DNA of 64,000 nt from Bacteroidaceae bacterium (GCA_024682395.1 JAIKZH010000002.1:1-64000); one strand, 5' to 3'; positions 38,426 to 47,416 are shown, counted from the first letter of the stretch. The notes: generated by a model not told the origin, from the sequence alone. Numbers and translations: made by a program.

Positions 38426-38962
38426 ATGAGAAAAATAAAAAATTTTTCATCTGGGTCTGAAGTAAAGTACGACCCTCGTAAATTCGGAGAAATTCTTGAT
38501 GAGGTTCTCCACGGTGATTCACCTCTTGCAGTTGCTTACCGCAAGAATAAAGAGAAGGCAAGAATTAGAAATGAAAGTGAGGAAACCGAAACCGATCTGC
38601 TCTTTAAGAACAGATACCCCAACACAGAGCTGGGGATTGACCTCAAACTGATTACAGGTAAACGTGGGCGTATGCCTATTGGAAAACCTATAGGCGGGAT
38701 GATTACAAGAGACGGGGAGGAACACTACACTTTCGTTCAAAACGGCTCAGAAGGTGAAAGGAATAAGACTATAAACAGAAATCCGCATGTTTACAGAGGC
38801 AAGTGTGTCAACCTGAAACGTGGTGCAAATGGGTATTACTACCCTACTTTCAATCGCCCTAAATTCTCGGAACATTACAATCTTCAGAATTTCTGTCTGC
38901 AGGCTATAGATGAACTGCTGATGTTGGGATGCCTTGTAGAGAATGAGGGTGTAAACAAATAA
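38426..38962 (+). CDS. Unknown protein upstream of the DUF3987/primase module
   Basis: A 178-aa basic protein beginning MRKIKNFSSGSEVKYDPRKF. An upstream ATG at 38360 is possible but the added residues are poor; the chosen start follows a 6-bp hairpin (38401-38422) by 3 bp. The core has GIDLKLITGKRGRMPIGKPI, HYTFVQNGSEGERNKTINR and HVYRGKCVNLKRGANGYYYP, followed by a helical C-terminus. No family recognised. The position directly before a DUF3987-type ATPase and primase suggests it belongs to that mobile-element module, perhaps as a DNA-binding or regulatory protein. Confidence 0.65.
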   Translation: MRKIKNFSSGSEVKYDPRKFGEILDEVLHGDSPLAVAYRKNKEKARIRNESEETETDLLFKNRYPNTELGIDLKLITGKRGRMPIGKPIGGMITRDGEEHYTFVQNGSEGERNKTINRNPHVYRGKCVNLKRGANGYYYPTFNRPKFSEHYNLQNFCLQAIDELLMLGCLVENEGVNK

Positions 38963-38968
38963 TTTCGG

Positions 38969-39120
38969 TCTCAAATCTCAATCTCAATTAGTAATAAAGT
39001 CACAGTAATATGTAAAACATCCTTTCTTAACATTTATAACTAATTAATATTAAGATAGTTATATTGTATAATGGAAGAATGGATATACTTTAAAAACTAA
39101 CTGAGATTCTGAGACTGAGA
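38969..39120. repeat. Inverted clusters of TCTCA pentamers
   Basis: Three TCTCA copies at 38969-38986 face three TGAGA copies at 39102-39120, flanking about 115 AT-rich bp before the DUF3987-like gene. ATTAGT and ACTAAC extend the symmetry. It could be a protein-binding array or a large hairpin. Confidence 0.6.
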
Positions 39121-39160
39121 TTTTAAGATTAACATTATTATTTTTTTAAATATAGATTGT

Positions 39161-40516
39161 ATGGTATATAACATTTTCAGTAACATCGCTCCAGCGATGC
39201 CAAGACCCGGAAAGGGCACAGAATTTTGCAAACTTCTTCTCTCACAGGCATCAAAAGATATGAGAGAACCTCTTGTACCAATGGCAATACCTGCATTAGC
39301 AGCCCACCTCACAAACGTGGAGTTTATGTATTGCGACAACAAATATCATGAGTTATGCGGCCAGATGGGTCACTTGATTGGTCCATCGGGTATAGGCAAA
39401 CAACAGCTAAACCATTTGGTTGAAGCCATATGCCGCTCGTTCAGAAGTCACGATGAGAACGAATACACAAAACTTGTGGACTGGCAGCGACAGATGAAAA
39501 CCAAGGGCGCAAACAAAGAAAAGCCTGAACGTCCTGACATATGTTTCTGGTATCCACCTGCCGATGTTACCAACCCTGCATTTATTCAGAACGCTATGGC
39601 ATGTGAAAAAGCTGGAGGACGCACCCAATATCTCAATCTTCCCGAAGTAGAGATGGCTGATCGTATGTGTGGTGGTCATAAACAAGTTAGTCAAATGGTT
39701 CGTAATATTTACGACCGTCAGCGTGCAGGAGCATTGCGTGCTACAGCTGATGGTGTGAGTGGTAATCCAATTTTACGTGCTAACATAACATTCACTTCTA
39801 CACCTGAAGCAGCACGATTGTTCTACAGAAAAGACCTTACAAATGGGTTCTTCGGACGAATTCCTTTCGCTTATAAGGCGCGTGGCGAACGTAACGGACG
39901 AATTCCGCGACAAGGGCAGTACAACGAGGAGTTCCTGAATAATTTGGATGCTTACCTTGTGAGACTTGATAACTGTAAAGGACGTTTTATGGTGAGGTCG
40001 CTCAACAAAGTTGCCGACCAACTGGCTGACGAAATGGCTAAATTGGCTGACCTTGCCGACGACGATATGCTTTGGGAACTCTCACACCGTAGTATCTTCG
40101 CAGCATGGAAGAAAGGTGCAATCTTATGGATTCTTAACGACCAAACATGGACACGCTCTATTGGTGATTTTGTGGTGTGGTTTTGCTACTATGACCTATG
40201 GAGTAAAGTAAAGGTGTTTGGCGACATGTTCAAGGGAGGCACAAATGCTGTTGAAGAAACACAGAAATGTGGTCCTAAGAACATGCTCGATAGTCTTGAA
40301 GAGTCGTTTAACGAGCAACAACTCGAAGCCTTACGTGTGAGCCTCGGCAAGAGTAAGGAGGGTACAAGACACCAACTCAACGTGTGGAAAAATCGTGAGT
40401 TTATAACCTACTCTGCTCAGACAGGACTATACACTAAGACCCCTATGTATCTCGATTCATTGGCAAGGGGAAAACAAAAAGTGTTTAACACTAAATTCAA
40501 TAATAAGCATGAATAA
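39161..40516 (+). CDS. DUF3987-like / VirE-type ATPase of a mobile-element module
   Basis: The 451-aa protein has a P-loop-like GPSGIGKQQL near residue 75, a WYPPADVTNPAFIQNAMA segment and TSTPEAARLFYRKDL with GFFGRIPFA, the pattern of DUF3987 proteins that accompany primases in Bacteroidetes mobile elements. The C-terminal half has helical arms and a conserved WELSHRSIFAAWKKGAILW region. It is likely an ATPase or helicase loader for the primase gene, which starts 8 bp before this stop. Family call is from motif and context; function is inferred. Confidence 0.75.
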   Translation: MVYNIFSNIAPAMPRPGKGTEFCKLLLSQASKDMREPLVPMAIPALAAHLTNVEFMYCDNKYHELCGQMGHLIGPSGIGKQQLNHLVEAICRSFRSHDENEYTKLVDWQRQMKTKGANKEKPERPDICFWYPPADVTNPAFIQNAMACEKAGGRTQYLNLPEVEMADRMCGGHKQVSQMVRNIYDRQRAGALRATADGVSGNPILRANITFTSTPEAARLFYRKDLTNGFFGRIPFAYKARGERNGRIPRQGQYNEEFLNNLDAYLVRLDNCKGRFMVRSLNKVADQLADEMAKLADLADDDMLWELSHRSIFAAWKKGAILWILNDQTWTRSIGDFVVWFCYYDLWSKVKVFGDMFKGGTNAVEETQKCGPKNMLDSLEESFNEQQLEALRVSLGKSKEGTRHQLNVWKNREFITYSAQTGLYTKTPMYLDSLARGKQKVFNTKFNNKHE

Positions 40517-41453
40517 GTTTGAACCACAAAAGCTCCGCGACCTACCTATTGAGGAGGTCGCCGAGCGACTCGGATTACAAATGATGCATCACAAAAGCCT
40601 GTGTCCGTTCCACAACGACCACCACGCAAGCCTATCATTCAATGTAAGAAGAAACACGTTCAGATGTTTTGTATGTGGGGCTAATGGTGGTACTATTGAC
40701 CTGACCATGCGGGTGCTGAACACTGATTTCAGGTCGGCTTGCCGCTTCTTGAACGATGGGAATATCACAACTGTCAACTACGGATATGTAGGAACTAATT
40801 CACACATAACAGAGGAGAAAAAACAAGCTTTCGATGCAAGCAAATACGAACGCTATTTTATTAATCCATGGCTCTCAACAGAAGCACGAGGTTTTCTCTA
40901 TGACAGACGGATGCTCGACCAAAGGGTGATACGCTGGTGTAGGCTCACCTCATGGAGGGACAGACAGGGGGTAAACTGGTTGCAGATACCCTATTATGAT
41001 GCAGATTGGAATTTGATTGGCATACAACAACGTAATCTTAACACATCGATACATGATGGAGATGGCGGTTTGCAAATGCCAAGATTCAGATTTCCACGTG
41101 GCAGCAGATGTTCAATATATAATCTGCCTGTATTGAAAAAACTGAAACCCAAGGAACCGCTCTTCATCACCGAGGGATGTTCTGATTGTTGGGCAATGCT
41201 ATCATCGGGACACAAAGCAATTGCTATTCCAAGCGCCACCCTACTGAAACCCGACGACACAAAGTTACTTAAAGCATTAACAGCCAACCTTTCAACTCCA
41301 TTCCATATGTATCCCGACAAAGACGAACCGGGCGAACGGTTGTTCATGCTACTCCGTGATATTCTTCCCAATCTGGAACATCATCACCTACCTGTGGACT
41401 GCAAGGACTTTGCCGACTACTATGTGAAGAAAAGAAAGGAGGTGATTATATGA
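40509..41453 (+). CDS. CHC2 zinc-finger / TOPRIM primase-like protein
   Basis: The 314-aa protein has a CHC2 zinc finger, CPFHNDHHASLSF then FRCFVCGANGG (about residues 32-60), which recognises template DNA in DnaG-type primases, and a TOPRIM region starting PLFITEGCSDCWAMLSSGHK with Glu and a later DKDEPG acidic motif that binds metal. The RNA polymerase core between them is reduced. It overlaps the previous gene by 8 bp and the next by 4 bp, so the module is one transcript. Such short primases replicate or mobilise Bacteroidetes elements. Confidence 0.85.
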   Translation: MNKFEPQKLRDLPIEEVAERLGLQMMHHKSLCPFHNDHHASLSFNVRRNTFRCFVCGANGGTIDLTMRVLNTDFRSACRFLNDGNITTVNYGYVGTNSHITEEKKQAFDASKYERYFINPWLSTEARGFLYDRRMLDQRVIRWCRLTSWRDRQGVNWLQIPYYDADWNLIGIQQRNLNTSIHDGDGGLQMPRFRFPRGSRCSIYNLPVLKKLKPKEPLFITEGCSDCWAMLSSGHKAIAIPSATLLKPDDTKLLKALTANLSTPFHMYPDKDEPGERLFMLLRDILPNLEHHHLPVDCKDFADYYVKKRKEVII

Positions 41454-41680
41454 AAGACTTATCTCAATTCAGAATAAAAGCCTATGGCAAAGCCGAACTC
41501 GCTATGCTCTACTTCCCATACAGTGGCTCATGCCACACCGCCACCACACATTTGATGAGTTGGGTAAAGCGTAACACCCCACTAATGGAGTCCTTGAAAG
41601 CTCAGGGTTACCGCCCATCAGCCAAAGGTTTCACCCCTAAAGAAGTGGCTCTCATCGTAGAGTTTCTGGGAGAACCATAA
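41450..41680 (+). CDS. DUF4248 protein
   Basis: A 76-aa protein, MKDLSQFRIKAYGKAELAML to FTPKEVALIVEFLGEP. The RIKAYGKAELAMLYFP start and C-terminal ALIVEFLGEP are typical of DUF4248, which in Bacteroidales usually follows a primase gene and precedes an HU-like gene. Here the HU-like gene is absent and replaced by a structured spacer and a 134-aa unknown. The ATG overlaps the primase stop by 4 bp. It probably has an HTH-like fold and acts in regulation of the module. Confidence 0.88.
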   Translation: MKDLSQFRIKAYGKAELAMLYFPYSGSCHTATTHLMSWVKRNTPLMESLKAQGYRPSAKGFTPKEVALIVEFLGEP

Positions 41681-42020
41681 ACCAGCCAAAAAGTGCATGA
41701 GAATAAAAGACAGATAAAGTCGGATTCAGTCAGCAATCGTCATGCATCATCAGAATGGTAAAATACGATGTAGTAACTTTACATCGCAAAAGAGACAAAC
41801 ACACGTCTCGAACGCATCCCGAAGGCTTTACGAACCAACAGCGCGGCCTACAACATGAAATAACAAGATTTCTCAGTTCGGTTGTTTCCGACGGCAAAAT
41901 GTTTGAAGGTTCGTAAGCCCCAAGGAGGGAAGTCGTAACATATGTATTATTTATTAAAAACCGCTATCCTCTTCGCGGAATACAAAACATCTCTTTCGAG
42001 AGGTGGGGAGAGGCAAAACA
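41681..42020 (+). other. Structured intergenic region, candidate RNA
   Basis: No coding frame is evident over 340 bp. It has several perfect or near-perfect stems: 41766-41772 with 41780-41786; a long-range 12-bp pair 41824-41836 with 41908-41919 (one bulge) enclosing a 4-bp hairpin (41878-41881 with 41888-41891); 41961-41964 with 41975-41978; and a 7-bp UUCG-tetraloop hairpin at 41988-42005, just upstream of the next start codon. The density of stems suggests a folded RNA or leader. Confidence 0.45.
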
Positions 42021-42425
42021 ATGGCAAAAATAATTCCAATTGATGTAATCAAAGGAATCAGTGGCAAGTTTGGTAGCAAATCAAACACTTACTTCGCCAC
42101 AAACTCGTCAAGTAATAAAATCAGAATTGCGAACATCTCGAATCCTTACAAAGGCCCTGCTACTGAAAGACAGATTGCACAACAGGAGAGATTCGCAGCA
42201 CGTCAGGAAGCAATTACAACTTGGCTCAACGCTAACAAACCTAACCAAAACAATGGCGACAAAGGAAGCGAGGAGTATCAGTATGCACAAAAGCTAAAAC
42301 GACAGTATGGTCTTTCAAGCATCACTCAGGTGCTCTACAAGTACATGGACAATAACAACATGATACATCTACCTGAGGGAGGTAACAACGCAGGTCCTTC
42401 TGGCGGCGGAAGCGGTTGGGGGTAA
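42021..42425 (+). CDS. Unknown protein (134 aa)
   Basis: The ATG at 42021 gives MAKIIPIDVIKGISGKFGSK; an upstream GTG at 42003 would fall inside the UUCG hairpin and is less likely. The protein is hydrophilic, with YFATNSSSNKIRIANISNPY, a helical ERQIAQQERFAARQEAITTW segment, and a glycine-rich tail GGSGWG. I do not recognise the family. It follows the structured spacer after DUF4248, where an HU-like gene would often be, so a nucleic-acid-linked function is possible but unproved. Confidence 0.6.
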   Translation: MAKIIPIDVIKGISGKFGSKSNTYFATNSSSNKIRIANISNPYKGPATERQIAQQERFAARQEAITTWLNANKPNQNNGDKGSEEYQYAQKLKRQYGLSSITQVLYKYMDNNNMIHLPEGGNNAGPSGGGSGWG

Positions 42426-42502
42426 TTAATTGACATCGGGCAGCGAAGGGAAATCCCTTACTCCGTTCGCTGCCATTTATTAAAACTTTAAACAATCAAT
42501 AT

Positions 42503-42676
42503 ATGAACAAAAAATATTTACACATATATATTATTCTATTTATATTGTGCATCGGGTTAATTATGTGTGGTTTCTTCTACCCATCTTTAGGATTCTACTT
42601 ACGCACATTACTGATTACAATCGGGTTGCTTATATTTGAGGAACTCCTTGAAAGAGTATTAAATAAGAATCGGTAG
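42503..42676 (+). CDS. Small two-helix membrane protein (57 aa)
   Basis: ATG at 42503 to TAG at 42676, missing from simple length cut-offs. The sequence has two hydrophobic segments (HIYIILFILCIGLIMCG and YLRTLLITIGLLIFEEL) split by a short FFYPSLG turn, and a basic end. It lies 77 bp after the 134-aa gene. Small membrane proteins often end such Bacteroidales modules. No family recognised; the composition and clean frame support a real gene. Confidence 0.55.
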   Translation: MNKKYLHIYIILFILCIGLIMCGFFYPSLGFYLRTLLITIGLLIFEELLERVLNKNR

Positions 42677-42773
42677 TTCCCCACCCCATTAAATCGGCAA
42701 CATATACTTCATAACCGAAGAAACTGCCACATTTCAAAGATGATAATACTATCTAATTATCAACACTAATAGA

Positions 42774-42820
42774 ACCACAAAAGGCGACATGTATAAATAT
42801 ATACGTATCGCCTTTGTGGT
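42774..42820. terminator. Strong bidirectional terminator at the end of the module
   Basis: A 13-bp stem with a single bulge (42774-42787 with 42808-42820) and an inner 5-bp hairpin, flanked by AT-rich tails on both sides. It separates the plus-strand module from the minus-strand gene at 42884. Confidence 0.85.
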
Positions 42821-42883
42821 TAATTAGAGAATATATTTTAATTACAATTATTCAATTCGATAAGTAATCGAGTATTTTAATTG

Positions 42884-43456
42884 TTAAAGGTCATCCATAA
42901 TCTTTTTAAGAGATTCATTTGCATTAGCTTTATCAATATAACGTAACATAATAGTCGCAGCCGTTTGGTAATCATTTCGTTGCATTTTTAATTGTATCTT
43001 TCCATTCTCACATTTGTATTCGGATATATAATTACATTCATCTTCTAGTAATCTACGATATTTTAAACGATCACCTGATGGGGTATAATCTGAAAATTCC
43101 TCAACTGATTGTGGTTTCCCATATTTCGAAGTCAGTAAATCTTTCATTGTGATATATAACGTATAAATTTCATTCCACGAATTTGTTTCGGGGAAAAACA
43201 CAGAAACGCTATTTACTTGATCAAGATCTGAAAGACGTATAACAACGATATCACAATCCTTAGTTGCAGCAAATTCTCCACTGAGGCATGCCATTCCGTT
43301 GTGATCGCCTAAGTATGTAAAACCTTTGTTCTTTAATTTTGCCACAAAACTATCTACAGTTCCATCAATTGGAATCCCCATGAATTTCATATGTTCAGTT
43401 TGTGCTGAACAAATTGTACAAACTGAAAGTAATAATGATAGAATAAAAAGTTTCAT
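42884..43456 (-). CDS. Exported hypothetical protein (190 aa)
   Basis: I start this at the ATG at 43456, giving a clean signal peptide MKLFILSLLLSVCTICSAQ; the longer frame to 43501 adds non-signal residues. The mature protein has HMKFMGIPIDGTVDSFVAKL near residue 25, SDLDQVNSVSVFFPETNSW, and LLTSKYGKPQSVEEF, a pattern seen in many small Bacteroidales periplasmic proteins of unknown function. No enzyme motif. It converges on the module terminator. Confidence 0.75.
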   Translation of the reverse strand: MKLFILSLLLSVCTICSAQTEHMKFMGIPIDGTVDSFVAKLKNKGFTYLGDHNGMACLSGEFAATKDCDIVVIRLSDLDQVNSVSVFFPETNSWNEIYTLYITMKDLLTSKYGKPQSVEEFSDYTPSGDRLKYRRLLEDECNYISEYKCENGKIQLKMQRNDYQTAATIMLRYIDKANANESLKKIMDDL

Positions 43457-43597
43457 AGTTAATCGGTTTTTGTTAATAATTAAATTCGGATATCGCCACA
43501 AATATATTAATTTACTGATTTCTAACCAAATATTTTGGGAAAGAAATTGAATTTTAGATTTTGAAAAGGGTGGTTACGAAAAAAATACGATAAAATT

Positions 43598-43627
43598 TTG
43601 TTACTTAAATAGTTTGTTGTATATTTG
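43598..43627 (+). promoter_or_regulatory. Promoter of candidate small RNA
   Basis: TTG (43598-43600), 19-bp spacer, TATATTTG (43620-43627). No open reading frame follows within 100 bp. Confidence 0.6.
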
Positions 43628-43633
43628 TAACTG

Positions 43634-43708
43634 AATAAACTGAGAAATGATAAAAATTTAACTTTTTTCATGTGTCGTGTTGGTTGTGAAATCTACACGG
43701 CATTTTTT
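43634..43708 (+). ncRNA. Candidate small RNA, about 75 nt
   Basis: Predicted start about 7 bp after the -7 box; the end is an intrinsic terminator with an 8-bp stem (43673-43680 with 43695-43702, one wobble), a 14-nt loop and six T residues. The only frame inside is four codons. This looks like a free-standing small RNA; a short leader for a lost gene is an alternative. Confidence 0.5.
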
Positions 43709-43748
43709 GTATTATTATCTTTTACACACCATAATAAACCATATAAAT

Positions 43749-43786
43749 AAGAAATGGTATGCCAATACTTTTGACACACCATTCTT
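43749..43786 (-). terminator. Hairpin downstream of uvrA
   Basis: A 9-bp stem with one bulge (43749-43758 with 43778-43786), followed on the minus strand by a T-rich stretch, 57 bp past the uvrA stop. Confidence 0.55.
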
Positions 43787-43842
43787 TTGTTTTTATACTT
43801 GTGGACTGTTTCTTTAGAATCTTTGTCGTGGGATTACTGGAA

Positions 43843-46677
43843 TTACAGGTATCTCCATGTGTGACCTTTCTTTTGTTTTCGGATTTCTTCTAAGGTGCCT
43901 TGCGCTACAACCGTACCACCTTCTTTTCCTCCTTCTGGTCCCATATCGATTATATAATCGGCAAGACGGATAACATCGATATTGTGCTCTATGACTATAA
44001 CTGTATTGCCTTTTTGCACCAAACGATTAAGTACCGACATCAATGCCTTGATATCTTCATAATGTAGTCCTGTGGTTGGCTCATCGAGAATATACACGGT
44101 GTTACCTGTATCACGCTTACTTAATTCTGTGGCAAGTTTTACACGTTGGCATTCTCCTCCTGAAAGTGTGGTTGATGGTTGACCTAACTTTATGTAGCCA
44201 AGACCTACGTCCTGAATGACTTTTATCTTATTGATTATCTGTGGTTGGTTCTCGAAAAACTCAACTGCGTGATTGATGGTCATATCGAGCACATCAGCTA
44301 TGGACTTACCTTTGAAGCGTACTTCAAGTGTTTCGCGATTATAACGCTTGCCATGACATACCTCACATGGTGCCAATACGTCGGGAAGGAAATTCATGGA
44401 TATGGACTTATAGCCGTTTCCACTACATGCCTCACATCGTCCGCCTTTCACATTGAATGAGAATCGTCCTGGCTTATAACCTCGGATTTTGGCTTCGGGC
44501 ATCTGTACAAACAAATCGCGGATATCGCTGAACACACCTGTGTAGGTGGCTGGATTGCTTCGTGGAGTGCGACCTATTGGCGATTGGTCAACGGTTACAA
44601 CTTTATTTACATATTCGAGTCCTTCGACCGAACCAAACTGAAGCGGTTGTTTGAGTGAACTATATATGTTCTGACTGAGAATTGGTTGAAGGGTTTCGTT
44701 TATCAGGGTGGATTTACCCGAACCACTCACTCCTGTGACACATATGAGTTTTCCTAATGGGAATCGGACCGATACGTTCTTTAGGTTGTTTCCTGAACAG
44801 TTGTGCAGAACCAATTCACGTCCTTCGTTTGTTTTCTTGCTTTTTGATGCTGGCGCCTCGCTGGCGTCGGAAGCCTCCTCTGGGGTTGACTCGCCACGAA
44901 GATAGCGTGCTGTAAGTGTGTCGGTCTGCATGAGTTGCTGTGGAGTGCCTTGAAACACAACTTGCCCTCCCCTTCGTCCTGCAAACGGACCAATATCGAT
45001 GATATAATCGGCATTGAGCATCATGTCTTTATCGTGTTCAACCACAATGACGGTATTGCCCTCATCGCGCAATCGTTTCAAAGAAGAGATAAGACGTTCG
45101 TTGTCGCGCTGATGAAGTCCGATACTTGGTTCGTCTAATATATACAACACATTTACAAGATGTGCGCCAATCTGTGTGGCAAGACGTATGCGTTGGCTTT
45201 CACCACCCGAGAGAGTCATGGAACTTCGGTTAAGCGACAGATAACTCAATCCCACATCGAGAAGGAACGAAAGTCGATTCTTTATCTCCTTTATTATCTC
45301 TGCAGCAATATAGTTTTGACGCTCCGACAAATGCTCAGGGAGTTTGTCGAACCATTCATAAAGTTCTTGGATATCCATTGACACGAGGTCGAAGATGTTC
45401 TTATCGACCAAACGATAATGGAGTGCTTCACGATTGAGTCGCGCCCCCTTACATTCAGGACATGTAGTGACTGTATCGAACGACTCTACCCATCGTTGCA
45501 CTTGTGCTGAGCCATCTGCTTCTTTCAGTTGGTTCAGATATTTGTGTAATCCCTCATAATGAGTGTAAAAATCGTTTGTCTGATGAATATATGATGCTTT
45601 AATCCTGATACGTTCGTTTGTACCGCTGATAATCTCATTTACAGCTTCTTCGCTCATTTGACTGACTGGGGTGTCGAGTGTGTAACCATGCATCTCTAAC
45701 ACAGCCTCAAGTTGCCAGAATATCATCATATTGCGATATTTTCCGAGTGGAACTACTGCTCCTTCACGAATTGAAAGTGAACGGTCGGGAATGAGTTTGT
45801 TTATATCGATAAGACTAATATAACCAAGTCCTTTACAGCGTGGACATGCACCCTGAGGTGAGTTGAACGAGAAATTATGTGGTGCAGGATCATGATAACT
45901 TATACCTGTTGTCGGACACATCAGTTTGCGTGAATAGAACTTGATGGTTTCGGCATCGGCATCGAGTATCATGACGAGTCCTTCACTCATCTGCATGGCG
46001 GTTGCCACACTCTTTGTCAAACGTTCGGCATCTTTTTCGTCAACTCTAATACGGTCAACAACCACCTCGATGTCGTGGTTCTTATAGCGATCGACTTGCA
46101 TGTCGGGAACCAGTTCTCTCAACTCTCCGTCAACACGTACACGCAAGAATCCCTTACGTCCGAGACTATCAAACAAATCGCGATAATGTCCCTTACGATT
46201 ACGGACAACAGGAGCCAAGACCATGATACGGTGACCAAGGTAATCGTTGGTAATCAAACTGACAATCTTTTCCTGAGTGTATTTCACCATCGGTTCGCCA
46301 GTCTCATAACTATAGGCATCGGCTGCACGAGCAAAAAGCAGACGCATATAATCGTATATCTCGGTTACGGTACCTACGGTACTGCGTGGGTTCTTATTGG
46401 TGGTTTTCTGCTCAATACTTATCACAGGACTAAGACCTGTAATCTTATCGACCTCAGGACGTGAGAGTCCACCAAGGAAGTTTCTCACATAAGCAGAATA
46501 TGTTTCTATATAACGACGCTGACCTTCAGCAAAAATGGTGTCGAAGGCCAAACTTGATTTACCGCTACCACTCAATCCTGTGATAACAGTAAGACTGTTA
46601 CGGGGAATAGTTACATCTATATTTTTGAGGTTATGAACCTTTGCTCCATAAACATTTATAGAAGACTCATTTTTCAT
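43843..46677 (-). CDS. uvrA: Excinuclease ABC subunit A
   Basis: The damage-recognition ATPase of nucleotide excision repair. The 944-aa protein has Walker A GLSGSGKSS at 34-42 and GVSGSGKST near 650, two ABC signatures (LSGGESQRIRLA, LSGGECQRVKLA) and zinc modules CPRCKGLGY and CEACSGNGY with CEVCHGKRYN. Length is standard. Its start codon lies inside the end of the upstream gliding-type protein gene, an 11-bp overlap, so they are likely co-transcribed. Confidence 0.97.
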   Translation of the reverse strand: MKNESSINVYGAKVHNLKNIDVTIPRNSLTVITGLSGSGKSSLAFDTIFAEGQRRYIETYSAYVRNFLGGLSRPEVDKITGLSPVISIEQKTTNKNPRSTVGTVTEIYDYMRLLFARAADAYSYETGEPMVKYTQEKIVSLITNDYLGHRIMVLAPVVRNRKGHYRDLFDSLGRKGFLRVRVDGELRELVPDMQVDRYKNHDIEVVVDRIRVDEKDAERLTKSVATAMQMSEGLVMILDADAETIKFYSRKLMCPTTGISYHDPAPHNFSFNSPQGACPRCKGLGYISLIDINKLIPDRSLSIREGAVVPLGKYRNMMIFWQLEAVLEMHGYTLDTPVSQMSEEAVNEIISGTNERIRIKASYIHQTNDFYTHYEGLHKYLNQLKEADGSAQVQRWVESFDTVTTCPECKGARLNREALHYRLVDKNIFDLVSMDIQELYEWFDKLPEHLSERQNYIAAEIIKEIKNRLSFLLDVGLSYLSLNRSSMTLSGGESQRIRLATQIGAHLVNVLYILDEPSIGLHQRDNERLISSLKRLRDEGNTVIVVEHDKDMMLNADYIIDIGPFAGRRGGQVVFQGTPQQLMQTDTLTARYLRGESTPEEASDASEAPASKSKKTNEGRELVLHNCSGNNLKNVSVRFPLGKLICVTGVSGSGKSTLINETLQPILSQNIYSSLKQPLQFGSVEGLEYVNKVVTVDQSPIGRTPRSNPATYTGVFSDIRDLFVQMPEAKIRGYKPGRFSFNVKGGRCEACSGNGYKSISMNFLPDVLAPCEVCHGKRYNRETLEVRFKGKSIADVLDMTINHAVEFFENQPQIINKIKVIQDVGLGYIKLGQPSTTLSGGECQRVKLATELSKRDTGNTVYILDEPTTGLHYEDIKALMSVLNRLVQKGNTVIVIEHNIDVIRLADYIIDMGPEGGKEGGTVVAQGTLEEIRKQKKGHTWRYL

Positions 46678-47365
46678 ATGTACGGAATCCTGTCAACACG
46701 TTGATTACTTTTTTAATATCATACTTCACTCCATCGCTACCAACTGCTTGGATATTAAGAAAATAAGCACCATCTTTCACCACTTTCCCATTGTAATATC
46801 CATCCCAGCCTTGGTCAACATTACTAAGATTGAAGGTGTGGAGTTTCTGTCCCCAACGATTGAAGATTCCACCCTCAAGTTTTACTATAGATTGGTATGT
46901 TATCTCAAAAATATCGTTTATATTGTCGTCGTTAGGTGAAAAGCCATTAGGACATGACAATTTAGATTCGCTTATAGAGATATGGATAGGCTGACTCTCG
47001 TAGTCGATGGTGCCGCCTTGATTATCGGTAAAAGTGACATACAACACAATGCCATATGCTCCGTATTTTTCCAATGTGTATTTGGAATTTTCTTCAAAGC
47101 GCGACAAGATTGGATTATCTACTCCCTCCTTCTCATCGTAAAGACGCCACTCCACTTTTGATGAATAACCTGTGTTGTCTTTCAGATTGGCATTGAAAGT
47201 GATTTCGAGCGGAGCCTGACAGTTTTGAGATTCGCCCACACCAAGAGTTACCAGAGCATCGTCTGATGAATAAAAAGAAATTGTAGGTTCTGCTGTTTGT
47301 GCTTTAACAGCCTGTATAACAAACAAAAACAAGCAAAAGCCTATGAAAAAATACTTTCTGTTCAT
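46667..47365 (-). CDS. Exported protein with gliding-motility-type C-terminal domain
   Basis: I start at the ATG at 47365 (MNRKYFFIGFCLFLFVIQAV, cleavage near KAQ), giving 232 aa; the longer frame adds a non-signal extension. The middle is an Ig-like beta domain. The last ~85 residues are a gliding-motility-associated C-terminal domain: CPNGFSPNDDNINDIFEI, FNRWGQKLHTF, GWDGYYNGKVVKDGAYF. This domain directs export by the type IX system. It overlaps uvrA by 11 bp, an odd pairing of an exported protein with a repair enzyme. Confidence 0.85.
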   Translation of the reverse strand: MNRKYFFIGFCLFLFVIQAVKAQTAEPTISFYSSDDALVTLGVGESQNCQAPLEITFNANLKDNTGYSSKVEWRLYDEKEGVDNPILSRFEENSKYTLEKYGAYGIVLYVTFTDNQGGTIDYESQPIHISISESKLSCPNGFSPNDDNINDIFEITYQSIVKLEGGIFNRWGQKLHTFNLSNVDQGWDGYYNGKVVKDGAYFLNIQAVGSDGVKYDIKKVINVLTGFRTYEK

Positions 47366-47386
47366 ATGTATAAATATATTATCTTG

Positions 47387-47416
47387 CAAAAATATATAAA
47401 ATATTTCTATTGACAA
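47387..47416 (-). promoter_or_regulatory. Promoter of the gliding-domain protein-uvrA pair
   Basis: Minus strand TTG (47416-47414), 19-bp spacer, TATTTTTG (47394-47387) followed by C, 22 bp before the start at 47365. This supports the shorter start. Confidence 0.55.

Larger units (their letters stand above)
43457..43842. other. Intergenic region with candidate small RNA (386 bp)
   Basis: No long frame. It holds a promoter (43598-43627), an intrinsic terminator (43673-43708) that together define a short plus-strand RNA, and a hairpin at 43749-43786 that probably ends uvrA. Confidence 0.55.

Noticed and set aside
41930-41940. AAGTCGTAACA resembling the conserved 3' region of 16S rRNA
   Set aside because: The match is about 11 bases with no further rRNA similarity on either side; treated as coincidence.
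38334-43708. ACGGCATTTTTT at 38334 and 43697 as direct repeats flanking the primase module (possible att sites)
   Set aside because: The right copy is simply the base and T-run of an intrinsic terminator; the left copy lacks an extended match. Twelve bases ending in a T-run is weak evidence, and no integrase gene is in between.
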